Assembly (NCBI RefSeq): GCF_041435495.1
Contig: NZ_CP108644.1
Coordinates: 4,573,501 to 4,637,500 of the forward strand
Length of the DNA stretch: 64,000 bases
Reading direction: 5' to 3'
From: Streptomyces sp. NBC_01116
Lineage (GTDB): Bacteria > Actinomycetota > Actinomycetes > Streptomycetales > Streptomycetaceae
Shown here: positions 58,011 through 64,000 of the stretch, in pieces
How the letters are laid out: the number at the start of each line of letters is the position of its first letter
Position numbering within the stretch: the stretch's first letter is position 1
The notes under the pieces: generated by a model
The model's database searches: none
The model's input: only the letters and a program-made list of their open reading frames with translations
What the model was told of the DNA's origin: nothing
Translations under genes and position numbers: made by a program

Positions 58011-58020
58011 GAATCCGGGG
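57997..58020 (+). terminator. hairpin at the GntR stop
   Basis: CCCCGGAT (57997-58004) pairs with ATCCGGGG (58013-58020) around ACCTAGGA, overlapping the stop codon of the regulator. Confidence 0.6.
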
Positions 58021-58113
58021 AGGCACCGGAAGTCTCCGGGGCACTGTGCGTGAGGTTCGCCCCGCATTACGCTGTCCCGACGATCGCCCGAACCCTTCCG
58101 AGAGCGAGACTTC

Positions 58114-58764
58114 GTGGCCTGTGACCTGTGGCTGGTCCCCCTCGTCGACGTGCTGTGCCACAGCGCCGACAATCCGTTCGCCGAAGAGATCGCCGTCTAC
58201 GACAAGGCGCTGAACGCCGCCGGGCTGCCGCCCGTTCCCGTCTACGCCTACATGCCGGGCCTCAACGGGGAAGTCGCTCCCGTGGCCGGCTTCGACTACG
58301 ACGCCCTGCACTTCCTGCGCCGCGCCTACCTCCTCCAGCTGAGCGGCCTCGCCGTCACCCCCGTCGCGGGCCTCGACGGCGACTACGAACAGCTCCTGGA
58401 GATGTTCGAACAGAGCGCCCAGCAGTCGCACCTGGTCTGGCACTTCGACCACGCCGGGGCGTACGTCCCGGTGGACTTCCCGGCCCCGCTCTCCGACGAC
58501 GCGCTCCTGGCGGGCGGCGGACCGCTGGGCTCCGCGCACGGGCTGCTCCGCGAGCTGGAGTTCGTCGCCCCGTCCATCGGCATCGACCCGGCCAACCCGC
58601 CGGCCGCCCCGCGGCCGCCCTCCGGCCCCACGGCCCTGGAGGAACCCGCGGAACCGATCCCCTACGACGACAGCCCGTTCGCCCGGGAACGCCACGTCTG
58701 GCTCGGCCTCCACGCGGCGGCGACGCGCAGCCTGGCCCAGGGCTCAATGATCATCTTCAGCTAG
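58114..58764 (+). CDS. conserved hypothetical protein
   Basis: 216 aa from GTG: MACDLWLVPLVDVLCHSADNPF, then VYAYMPGLNGEVAPVAGFDYDALHFLRRAYLLQLSGL and HLVWHFDHAGAYVPVDFPAPL. Soluble, no known motif. I know similar proteins in this core Streptomyces region but no function. It follows the GntR gene by 103 bases and converges on the SLATT gene. Confidence 0.75.
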   Translation: MACDLWLVPLVDVLCHSADNPFAEEIAVYDKALNAAGLPPVPVYAYMPGLNGEVAPVAGFDYDALHFLRRAYLLQLSGLAVTPVAGLDGDYEQLLEMFEQSAQQSHLVWHFDHAGAYVPVDFPAPLSDDALLAGGGPLGSAHGLLRELEFVAPSIGIDPANPPAAPRPPSGPTALEEPAEPIPYDDSPFARERHVWLGLHAAATRSLAQGSMIIFS

Positions 58765-58894
58765 GACGACACCCGGCTTCTCCGCGTCCCGTCGCGGGCC
58801 GGGGTGCCGCGTGCAAGCCCGTCCGGCGATGGAGAACCGGGGGTCCGGGGGCAGCCCTCCGAAGCCCGCACCCCGCACTCCGCCCCCGGACTCC

Positions 58895-59695
58895 TCACCG
58901 CGGCGGCGACTCCGGCGGCCGCTGCCGCGGCATGTTCGGCCGCGCCGCCACGGACGGCATCGAGAACCGCCCCGGCGCCGCCCCCGACTCCCCGCGCCCC
59001 CCGGCACTCCCCGTCGCCAGGGCCTGCATGCCCATCGGCGCGGGCCCCGCCCGGAACTCCACCATCCAGTCCGCCGTCTCCGACCGCACCAGCTCGGTGA
59101 CGTCCTCGGAGAACCTCCGCAGCACCCCCAGGCACCGCTCGGCCGCCTCGCTGGCCGTGCCCTCGGTCGGCCCGAGCATCTCCCGTACGCACTCCGAGGC
59201 CCAGTCGAACTGGAGCACCTGGAGCCGTCGCTGCACCGCCTGGGCCGTGGCGAGGTTCCTTATCCAGCCGGAGGTGAGACCGAAGTACCGGTCGCAGCCC
59301 ATGCAGGCGGCCCCCAGCAACAGGCACAGATAGCCCCAGCCCGCCGAGCCGCTCAGCGTGCCGGTCAGGTCGAGGAGCGGCAGGGCGGCCCCGGCGACCA
59401 CCCCGGCGGCGGTGCCCATCCGCAGCGCCCTGGCGGCCCGGCGCTTCCGGACGCGGTCGTTGAGATACCAGTCGGCGGTGTCCAGCGCGCCGGTCTCGAC
59501 CCAGCGGTAGAGCTCGTCGAGCCGCTCGGCGGGCTCGCCCCAGTCGCCGAGGGGGAACGGGCGTCCGGTCAGATCACGCCCGGCGGGGCGTCCCCTGCTC
59601 GGACCAGAAGCGGAATGCTCAGCTCCGTTCTCACCGGATCCCGCATCGGACTCCTTGCGGGGCGGCCCCTCGGGCTGCATCTCCGGCTGACTCAC
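58895..59695 (-). CDS. SLATT-domain membrane protein
   Basis: 266 aa. Two adjacent membrane helices (GTAAGVVAGAALPLLDLTG and GYLCLLLGAACMGCDRYFG) followed by an amphipathic helix with WIRNLATAQAVQRRLQVLQFDW, the SLATT pattern. SLATT proteins are proposed pore-forming or nucleotide-sensing effectors in conflict systems, but many Streptomyces core copies have no known role. GTG 59695 follows AGGAG. Disordered N- and C-termini. Confidence 0.83.
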   Translation of the reverse strand: MSQPEMQPEGPPRKESDAGSGENGAEHSASGPSRGRPAGRDLTGRPFPLGDWGEPAERLDELYRWVETGALDTADWYLNDRVRKRRAARALRMGTAAGVVAGAALPLLDLTGTLSGSAGWGYLCLLLGAACMGCDRYFGLTSGWIRNLATAQAVQRRLQVLQFDWASECVREMLGPTEGTASEAAERCLGVLRRFSEDVTELVRSETADWMVEFRAGPAPMGMQALATGSAGGRGESGAAPGRFSMPSVAARPNMPRQRPPESPPR

Positions 59696-60062
59696 CGGGG
59701 CACTCCTCTGCACTCTGACGGACGGGACGGACGCGTAGGGCTTCCCGGAACCGGATTCGACCGGCCCGGAGCGGGCGGGGCGGCCCGCACGACCGACTAC
59801 CCCCGCGGAGTAACTCTGCGTCACCACACATGCACGCTCGTGTGCCGATGCGCATGCCCTTCCTACCGCCGAATGGTGGGCCCCGGGGTCGAAATCGCGG
59901 GATTCCCGCCTGCGCACGGCCGCTGGTCAGGTATAGGAGCACTCACGCCGGTTCCTGAATCTCACCCGAAAGAGTTGGTCCCTGGCGGGTGGAGCGCGGT
60001 GACCGGGGAGCACGTAGGCTCGGCTTACCGAAACATTTGTCGTCGAAATGCCAGGAGTGACC
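59696..60062. other. 367-base divergent intergenic region
   Basis: Between the SLATT gene and ybaB. It must hold both promoters; the AGGAG ribosome site of ybaB is at its right end. No clear operator, repeat or small gene was seen. Confidence 0.6.
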
Positions 60063-60407
60063 GTGATTCCCGGTGGTGGTCAGCCCAATATGCAGCAGTT
60101 GCTCCAGCAGGCCCAGAAGATGCAGCAGGATCTCGCGGCGGCCCAGGAGGAACTGGCCAGGACCGAGGTCGACGGACAGGCGGGCGGCGGTCTCGTGAAG
60201 GCCACCGTGACCGGCTCCGGCGAGCTCCGCGCCCTGGTGATCGACCCGAAGGCCGTGGACCCGGAGGACACCGAGACGCTCGCCGACCTCGTCGTCGCGG
60301 CCGTCCAGGCGGCCAACGAGAACGCGCAGGCGCTCCAGCAGGAGAAGCTCGGCCCGCTGGCGCAGGGCCTGGGCGGCGGGGGCGGCATCCCCGGCCTGCC
60401 GTTCTGA
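60063..60407 (+). CDS. ybaB: YbaB/EbfC nucleoid-associated protein
   Basis: 114 aa. A small dimeric DNA-binding protein of the recR region. QQLLQQAQKMQQDLAAAQEELA (helix 1) and GGLVKATVTGSGELRALVIDP (central sheet) define the family. GTG 60063 with AGGAG five bases upstream is preferred over ATG 60048. It is upstream of recR, the conserved bacterial order. The Gly-rich end is typical of actinobacteria. Confidence 0.92.
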   Translation: MIPGGGQPNMQQLLQQAQKMQQDLAAAQEELARTEVDGQAGGGLVKATVTGSGELRALVIDPKAVDPEDTETLADLVVAAVQAANENAQALQQEKLGPLAQGLGGGGGIPGLPF

Positions 60408-60552
60408 CCGGACCGACCGGAACCGACCGGGCCGGCCGGGACGGACGTTCCGACCGGACCGGACCGGACCGGCCACCGGCGGGCCCGCGGGCCTACTGGT
60501 ACCGACCCGTACCCACTACGGTACGGAGCAGGAAGCAAAGAGAGGCGTTCCG

Positions 60553-61152
60553 TTGTACGAAGGCGTTGTTCAGGACCTCATCGACGAACTGGGCAGGCTG
60601 CCCGGCGTCGGTCCCAAGAGCGCGCAGCGGATCGCCTTCCACATCCTGCAGGCCGAGCCCACGGACGTACGCCGGCTCGCGCACGCGCTCCTGGAGGTCA
60701 AGGACAAGGTCCGGTTCTGCGAGGTGTGCGGCAACGTCGCGCAGCAGGAGCAGTGCGGGATCTGCCGGGACGCGCGCCGCGACCGGAGCGTCATCTGTGT
60801 GGTCGAGGAGCCCAAGGACGTCGTGGCGATCGAGCGGACCCGTGAGTTCCGTGGCCGCTACCACGTGCTGGGCGGGGCGATCAGCCCCATCGAGGGCGTC
60901 GGCCCGGACGACCTGCGCATCCGCGAGCTGCTGGCGCGGCTCGCGGACGGCTCCATCACGGAGCTGATCCTCGCGACCGACCCCAATCTGGAGGGCGAGG
61001 CCACCGCGACGTACCTGGCGCGGATGGTCAAGCCGATGGGGCTCAGGGTGACCCGGCTGGCCAGCGGCCTGCCGGTCGGCGGTGACCTGGAGTACGCCGA
61101 CGAGGTCACCCTGGGCCGCGCCTTCGAGGGGAGGCGGCTGCTGGATGTCTGA
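60553..61152 (+). CDS. recR: recombination mediator RecR
   Basis: 199 aa from TTG. RecR loads RecA at gaps with RecO/RecF. The helix-hairpin-helix LGRLPGVGPKSAQRIAFHIL, the zinc Cys cluster CEVCGNVAQQEQCGIC (C-x2-C...C-x2-C) and the Toprim domain VVEEPKDVVAIE plus ILATDPNLEGEATATYLA are all present. Length matches RecR (~200 aa). 145 bases after ybaB. Confidence 0.96.
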   Translation: MYEGVVQDLIDELGRLPGVGPKSAQRIAFHILQAEPTDVRRLAHALLEVKDKVRFCEVCGNVAQQEQCGICRDARRDRSVICVVEEPKDVVAIERTREFRGRYHVLGGAISPIEGVGPDDLRIRELLARLADGSITELILATDPNLEGEATATYLARMVKPMGLRVTRLASGLPVGGDLEYADEVTLGRAFEGRRLLDV

Positions 61153-61313
61153 CACCACCGTCGTACGCCCCCGTCCCGTACCGCACTCCGCTCTGCCGCG
61201 CCCTGCGTCGTCCCTTTCGTCGTCCTTCTCGACGTGCCCCTCGACGTGCCCTTCGACGTCGCCTTTGTCGTCCGCTTCACCGTCTGTGACCGCGCCCACG
61301 GGAGGTCCCCTCG

Positions 61314-61973
61314 ATGTCTGACGCCACGCTGAACTCCGTCACGCAGGACCCGGGCGACTTCGCCGTCCAGATCGCGGACCAGATCAAGACGTTCATCGTC
61401 GCGGTCACGGAGGTGTCCAAGGTCGACGAGCCGGAAGAGGCCGTCCCGGTCCTGCTCCTCCAGGTCTCGCAGCTCCTGCTCGCGGGCGGTCGCCTCGGCG
61501 CGTACGAGGACGTCCTGCCCGACGAGCGGTACGAACCGGACCTCGGCCCCGAGCCGGACGCGGACGGCCTGCGCGAGCGGTTCGCCGTGCTGCTGGAGCC
61601 GATCGACGTCTACTCCGAGGTCTTCGACCCGTACGAGCCCCGCAAGGCCCCGGTCCCGCACCGGATCTCCGACGACCTGGCCGACCTGGTCACCGACCTC
61701 GGCCACGGCCTCGCGCACTACGACGCCGAGCGCACCGCCGAGGCGCTGTGGTGGTGGCAGTTCTCGTACTTCTCCAACTGGGGTTCCACCGCCTCCGCCA
61801 CCCTCCGCGCCCTCCAGTCCCTGGTCGCCCACATCCGCCTCGGCCAGCCCCTGGAGGAGCTGGACGGCCTGGACACCGACCAGGACCCGGGCGAGGAGGA
61901 CCTTGCCGAGGAGGCGGGCCGCGTGATGCTGGAGGAGATCGCGGGGCCGCTGGGCCTGCGCCCGGTGAAGTAG
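61314..61973 (+). CDS. DUF5063 family protein
   Basis: 219 aa. Helical soluble protein, matching the actinobacterial DUF5063 family downstream of recR: FAVQIADQIKTFIVAVTEVSKVDEPEEAVPVLLLQVSQLL and ALWWWQFSYFSNWG. Function unknown. Shine-Dalgarno GGGAGG 7-8 bases before the ATG. The preceding 161-base gap is an unusual stretch of TCG/TCC-rich near-repeats. Confidence 0.85.
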   Translation: MSDATLNSVTQDPGDFAVQIADQIKTFIVAVTEVSKVDEPEEAVPVLLLQVSQLLLAGGRLGAYEDVLPDERYEPDLGPEPDADGLRERFAVLLEPIDVYSEVFDPYEPRKAPVPHRISDDLADLVTDLGHGLAHYDAERTAEALWWWQFSYFSNWGSTASATLRALQSLVAHIRLGQPLEELDGLDTDQDPGEEDLAEEAGRVMLEEIAGPLGLRPVK

Positions 61974-62001
61974 CCGGATCCGGCGGGCCACCTGAACGCA
62001 C

Positions 62002-62081
62002 GGAGGCCACCGGCCCATGCGGGAGGTCACCGGCCCATGCGGGAGGTCACCGGCCCATGCGGGAGGTCACCGGCCCACGCA
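62002..62081. repeat. four tandem 20-bp repeats
   Basis: Four copies of GGAGGTCACCGGCCCATGCG run head to tail without spacers, the first and last with substitutions, and degenerate copies continue to about 62120. They lie between the DUF5063 stop and the convergent NmrA-like gene. Confidence 0.9.
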
Positions 62082-62109
62082 ACGGAGGTCTCCGGAACAC
62101 GCGCGGAGG

Positions 62110-62952
62110 TCACCTGAACGCGTCGGCGTTCTCCTCGGCCCAGCGGCGGTAGGGGCGGGCGGGCGAGCCGGTGACTCGGGCCACGGTGTCGTGCACGGCC
62201 AGCAGCGCGTCGTTGACGTCCCCGCCCATCAGGTCGAGGACGCTGTCCGCGACCTCGGCCCCCATCATCGCGGCCATCGGCGGGTACGCCTCCTCCCGCG
62301 TGACCTCGACGCAGGCCACCTCCCGGCCCAGCGCCCGCCCCAGCTCGCCGGCCTGCTGCCGCGGGCTGATCCGCTTCGGCCCGGTGAGCGGGTAGATCCG
62401 CCCCCGGTGGCCCGGCCCGGTCAGCGCCGCACGGGCCACCGAGGCGATGTCGGCGGGGTGGACGGTCGGCAGACCGACGTCCGCGTACGGCACGCGCACC
62501 ACGGATCCGTCGCGCACGGACGGCGCCCACCAGAGGGTGTTGGAAGCGAACTGCGTGGGCCGCAGGACGGTCCACTCCATCCCGCTCTCCCGCAGCCGGC
62601 GTTCGACGGCGAGGTTCGCCCGCGCCGGGCCGAGGTGCGGATGGGTCATGACGGTGATGGAGGAGACCAGCACCACGTGCTCGACTCCCGCGTCCCGGGC
62701 GGCGTCGAGCACTCGGGCGTCGTCGCCGACGCCCGAGATCAGGAAGAGTGAACGCGCCCCACGCAGTGCGGACTTCAGCGACTCCGACCGCCCCAGGTCT
62801 CCCTCCGCCACCTCGACCCCGTCGGGCAGCGCGGCCGCGGCCCGCGCCGCGTCCCGGGTCAGGGCCCGGACGCCGGTCCCGTACCCGTCCACGGACAACT
62901 GCCGCAGCAGCTCCCTGCCGATGTTCCCGGTCGCACCGGTCACCACAATCAT
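62110..62952 (-). CDS. NmrA-like NAD(P)-binding oxidoreductase
   Basis: 280 aa. MIVVTGATGNIGRELLRQL at the N-terminus (Rossmann), VEVAEGDLGRSESL near 52, HVVLVSSITVMTH near 97 and NLAVERRLRESGMEWTVLRP near 115-135. It is the azoreductase/epimerase-like SDR group (SCO1178-type reductases in S. coelicolor). Promoter shows TTGATA, 19-base spacer and TAGCGT with a partial SoxR box. Divergent from the SnoaL-like gene. Confidence 0.87.
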   Translation of the reverse strand: MIVVTGATGNIGRELLRQLSVDGYGTGVRALTRDAARAAAALPDGVEVAEGDLGRSESLKSALRGARSLFLISGVGDDARVLDAARDAGVEHVVLVSSITVMTHPHLGPARANLAVERRLRESGMEWTVLRPTQFASNTLWWAPSVRDGSVVRVPYADVGLPTVHPADIASVARAALTGPGHRGRIYPLTGPKRISPRQQAGELGRALGREVACVEVTREEAYPPMAAMMGAEVADSVLDLMGGDVNDALLAVHDTVARVTGSPARPYRRWAEENADAFR

Positions 62953-62997
62953 CGCTGAGCGCTCCTCTGTCCGGCCGCTGTTCGTTCGACGCCGGGA

Positions 62998-63028
62998 ACG
63001 CTAGGACCTCAACCAAGCTTGATATCAA
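62998..63028 (-). promoter_or_regulatory. SoxR/MerR-type promoter of the NmrA-like gene
   Basis: Minus-strand -35 TTGATA (63028-63023), 19-base spacer and -10 TAGCGT (63003-62998). The 18-bp block 63007-63024 reads CCTCAA-N6-TTGATA on the plus strand, one arm of a SoxR box intact. Confidence 0.6.
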
Positions 63029-63053
63029 GCCGGTTGCGCAGGATCACCACTCC

Positions 63054-63084
63054 TTGACCTCAACCGCGCTTGAGGGCGGAGGCT
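63054..63084 (+). promoter_or_regulatory. SoxR-box promoter of the SnoaL-like gene
   Basis: CCTCAACCGCGCTTGAGG (63058-63075) is an intact CCTCAA-N6-TTGAGG palindrome like the SoxR operator. It fills the 19-base spacer between TTGACC (63054-63059) and GAGGCT (63079-63084), the over-long spacing typical of MerR-family promoters. Confidence 0.75.
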
Positions 63085-63132
63085 CCGGGTGAACGGCCGA
63101 CGCGACGGCCCCGCCCCACAAGGAGATTCCTC

Positions 63133-63654
63133 ATGAGCGCCACGACCCCCGCCACCTCGCCCACCGTCATCGGCGTACCCGCCCCGCAGGAGGACGTGGA
63201 CGCCATCGTCGCGTTCGTCGCCGGCGTGCAGCACGCCCAGCAGAACGCGCTGCCCGACGCCTTCCTCGACGGCTTCCGCGAGGACGCCATCTGGACCACG
63301 GCCCACGGCAAGCGGCTGACCGGCCTGCCGGAGATCGGCGCCTTCACCCGCAAGGTGCTGCCCCCGCAGGCCAACTCCCCGGTGACCGCCACGTACACGG
63401 TCGACCTGATCCTCTTCATCCGCCCCGACATCGCCGCCGTCAAGGTCCGTCAGCGCCCGGTCGCCCGGGACGGGGGCCGGTTCCTGGACGAGATCTTCCA
63501 CGGCCAGGAGGACCCCTCCGGGCTGATGGCAGCCCACCCGGAGGCGGTCCCCGGCACCCCGACGTACGTACTCGCCAAGGACGACGGGGTCTGGCGCGTC
63601 GCGGCCGCGCAGAACACCCAGGTCCTCGACGTGGAGACGCTGACGGCGGGCTGA
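63133..63654 (+). CDS. SnoaL/SgcJ-like (NTF2-fold) protein
   Basis: 173 aa. NTF2-like fold of the SgcJ/EcaC (DUF4440) group: VDAIVAFVAGVQHAQQNALPDAFLDGFREDAIWTTAHGKRLTGLPEIGAF and a final VWRVAAAQNTQV. Members are diverse isomerases, hydrolases or oxidoreductases; function is not assignable. AAGGAG nine bases before the ATG. Under an apparent SoxR-type promoter, so oxidative or redox-cycling drug response is plausible. Confidence 0.82.
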   Translation: MSATTPATSPTVIGVPAPQEDVDAIVAFVAGVQHAQQNALPDAFLDGFREDAIWTTAHGKRLTGLPEIGAFTRKVLPPQANSPVTATYTVDLILFIRPDIAAVKVRQRPVARDGGRFLDEIFHGQEDPSGLMAAHPEAVPGTPTYVLAKDDGVWRVAAAQNTQVLDVETLTAG

Positions 63655-63875
63655 ATCGGACCGGCCGCGAACCCGCAGGTCCGCCCGAGGCTCAAGCCCC
63701 GAGCCGCGAGCCCCGGGCTTCGAGCTCTCTCTGTAGGAATGGGCGGTTGGGTTCAACCCACCCACCCTCCCTCCCCGGCCAGGTTCCGAACTGCGCTGCG
63801 GGCTGCGCGAATTCGATCGGAGGTGACGTTTGGTGACCAGGTTGCGCCGGAGCGTACGCACGCTCTAGGTTCGCG

Positions 63876-63941
63876 ATGAGCAACCCACTATCCGTAAAAC
63901 GGACAACCCCGGTGGTGCTCGCAACACCGACCGGGGTCTGA
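63876..63941 (+). CDS. possible 21-aa leader peptide
   Basis: ATG 63876 to TGA 63941: MSNPLSVKRTTPVVLATPTG plus V. A hairpin (CCCCGGTGGTG-CTCG-CAACACCGACCGGGG, 63907-63936) lies inside it. It sits 31 bases before the last gene and could regulate it by attenuation. No ribosome site was recognised, so expression is uncertain. Confidence 0.3.
   Translation: MSNPLSVKRTTPVVLATPTGV
63907..63936 (+). promoter_or_regulatory. leader hairpin before the last gene
   Basis: CCCCGGT...ACCGGGG arms with an inner GGTG/CACC pairing. It could be a terminator or an attenuator; no T tract follows. Confidence 0.5.
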
Positions 63942-63972
63942 CCGTAAGAGATCGAAAGTGAGTCGATCCCTC

Positions 63973-64000
63973 ATGGCTGCCGCCAACCTTAGTGCTGCCC
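63973..64000 (+). CDS. start of a gene cut by the window end
   Basis: ATG 63973 begins MAAANLSAA and runs off the window. Nine residues are too few to identify. A GAAAG stretch lies about 20 bases upstream; a closer ribosome site is not obvious. Confidence 0.4.

Larger units (their letters stand above)
63655..63972 (+). other. 318-base gap before the last gene
   Basis: It includes an 11-bp palindrome GGGTTCAACCC-like stretch near 63750 and a possible 21-codon leader. No tRNA fits. Confidence 0.55.

Noticed and set aside
62002..62081. Tandem repeats as a CRISPR array
   Set aside because: Units abut without spacers and there are no cas genes; the same holds for the repeats at 17394-17498.
63740..63765. 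GGTTGGGTTCAACCCACC as a tRNA T-arm or attachment site
   Set aside because: The stem does not fit a 5-bp/7-base T-arm, and no acceptor, D or anticodon arm is found upstream.

Overview
The window is high-GC actinobacterial DNA with GTG/TTG starts, dense co-directional genes and very few TTA codons. Content and gene order (fba, pyrE, purA, ybaB-recR, a kynurenine block, DasR-type chitinase promoters, a parS-like site) point to the core chromosome of a Streptomyces, probably not far from the origin. The synteny statement is from memory of Streptomyces genomes and was not computed.

1-20.2 kb is mostly housekeeping: the end of a DUF2617-like gene, a membrane spermidine synthase homologue, a CoxG-like protein, aldose epimerase, pyrE, a perfect parS-type palindrome, class II fba, a MalY-type aminotransferase, an MFS pump, a three-gene tryptophan-to-anthranilate block (TDO, kynureninase, candidate arylformamidase), an NmrA-like protein, a two-component system, a P450, small unknowns, a degenerate diacylglycerol-kinase homologue and purA. 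20.2-31.3 kb holds an unknown gene, two tandem secreted GH19 chitinases with the same duplicated DasR-type promoter (the first apparently starts at CTG), a second sliding-clamp gene, a PucR-type regulator, an ArsR-type regulator next to a secreted I36-like protein, and an XRE/DUF397 pair.

31.5-46.7 kb is the accessory core. DsbA-like, Old Yellow Enzyme, deaminase and paired SMR genes lead into a gamma-butyrolactone (AfsA/ArpA type) signalling module: SDR, HAD, TetR receptor and an AfsA homologue. Opposite this runs an eight-gene operon-like set: stand-alone adenylation enzyme, carrier protein, EctC-like cupin, acyl-CoA dehydrogenase, transglutaminase-like protein, Asp/Glu-racemase homologue, an 80-aa orphan and a phosphopantetheinyl transferase. 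A MarR regulator, a catalytically dead IS701-transposase homologue and a second TetR regulator close it. TTA codons in the AfsA, TetR and transposase-like genes suggest bldA dependence. A repeated CTTGCA-NN-TGCAAG-like palindrome links the MarR gene, the adenylation operon and the 31-35 kb genes. I do not recognise this as a known product cluster; it is the best candidate for an undescribed system.

47.4-64 kb begins with a serine hydrolase and an aldo-keto reductase that both lack their catalytic residues. It then holds a TetR/MFS pair, a Ser/Thr kinase, a MarR/DJ-1 pair with two perfect operators, an aminotransferase with its GntR regulator, a SLATT protein, ybaB, recR and a DUF5063 gene. 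A divergent NmrA/SnoaL-like pair follows whose promoters carry SoxR-box-like elements. The window ends in a truncated gene behind a hairpin leader. No rRNA, tRNA, CRISPR array or intact insertion sequence was seen.
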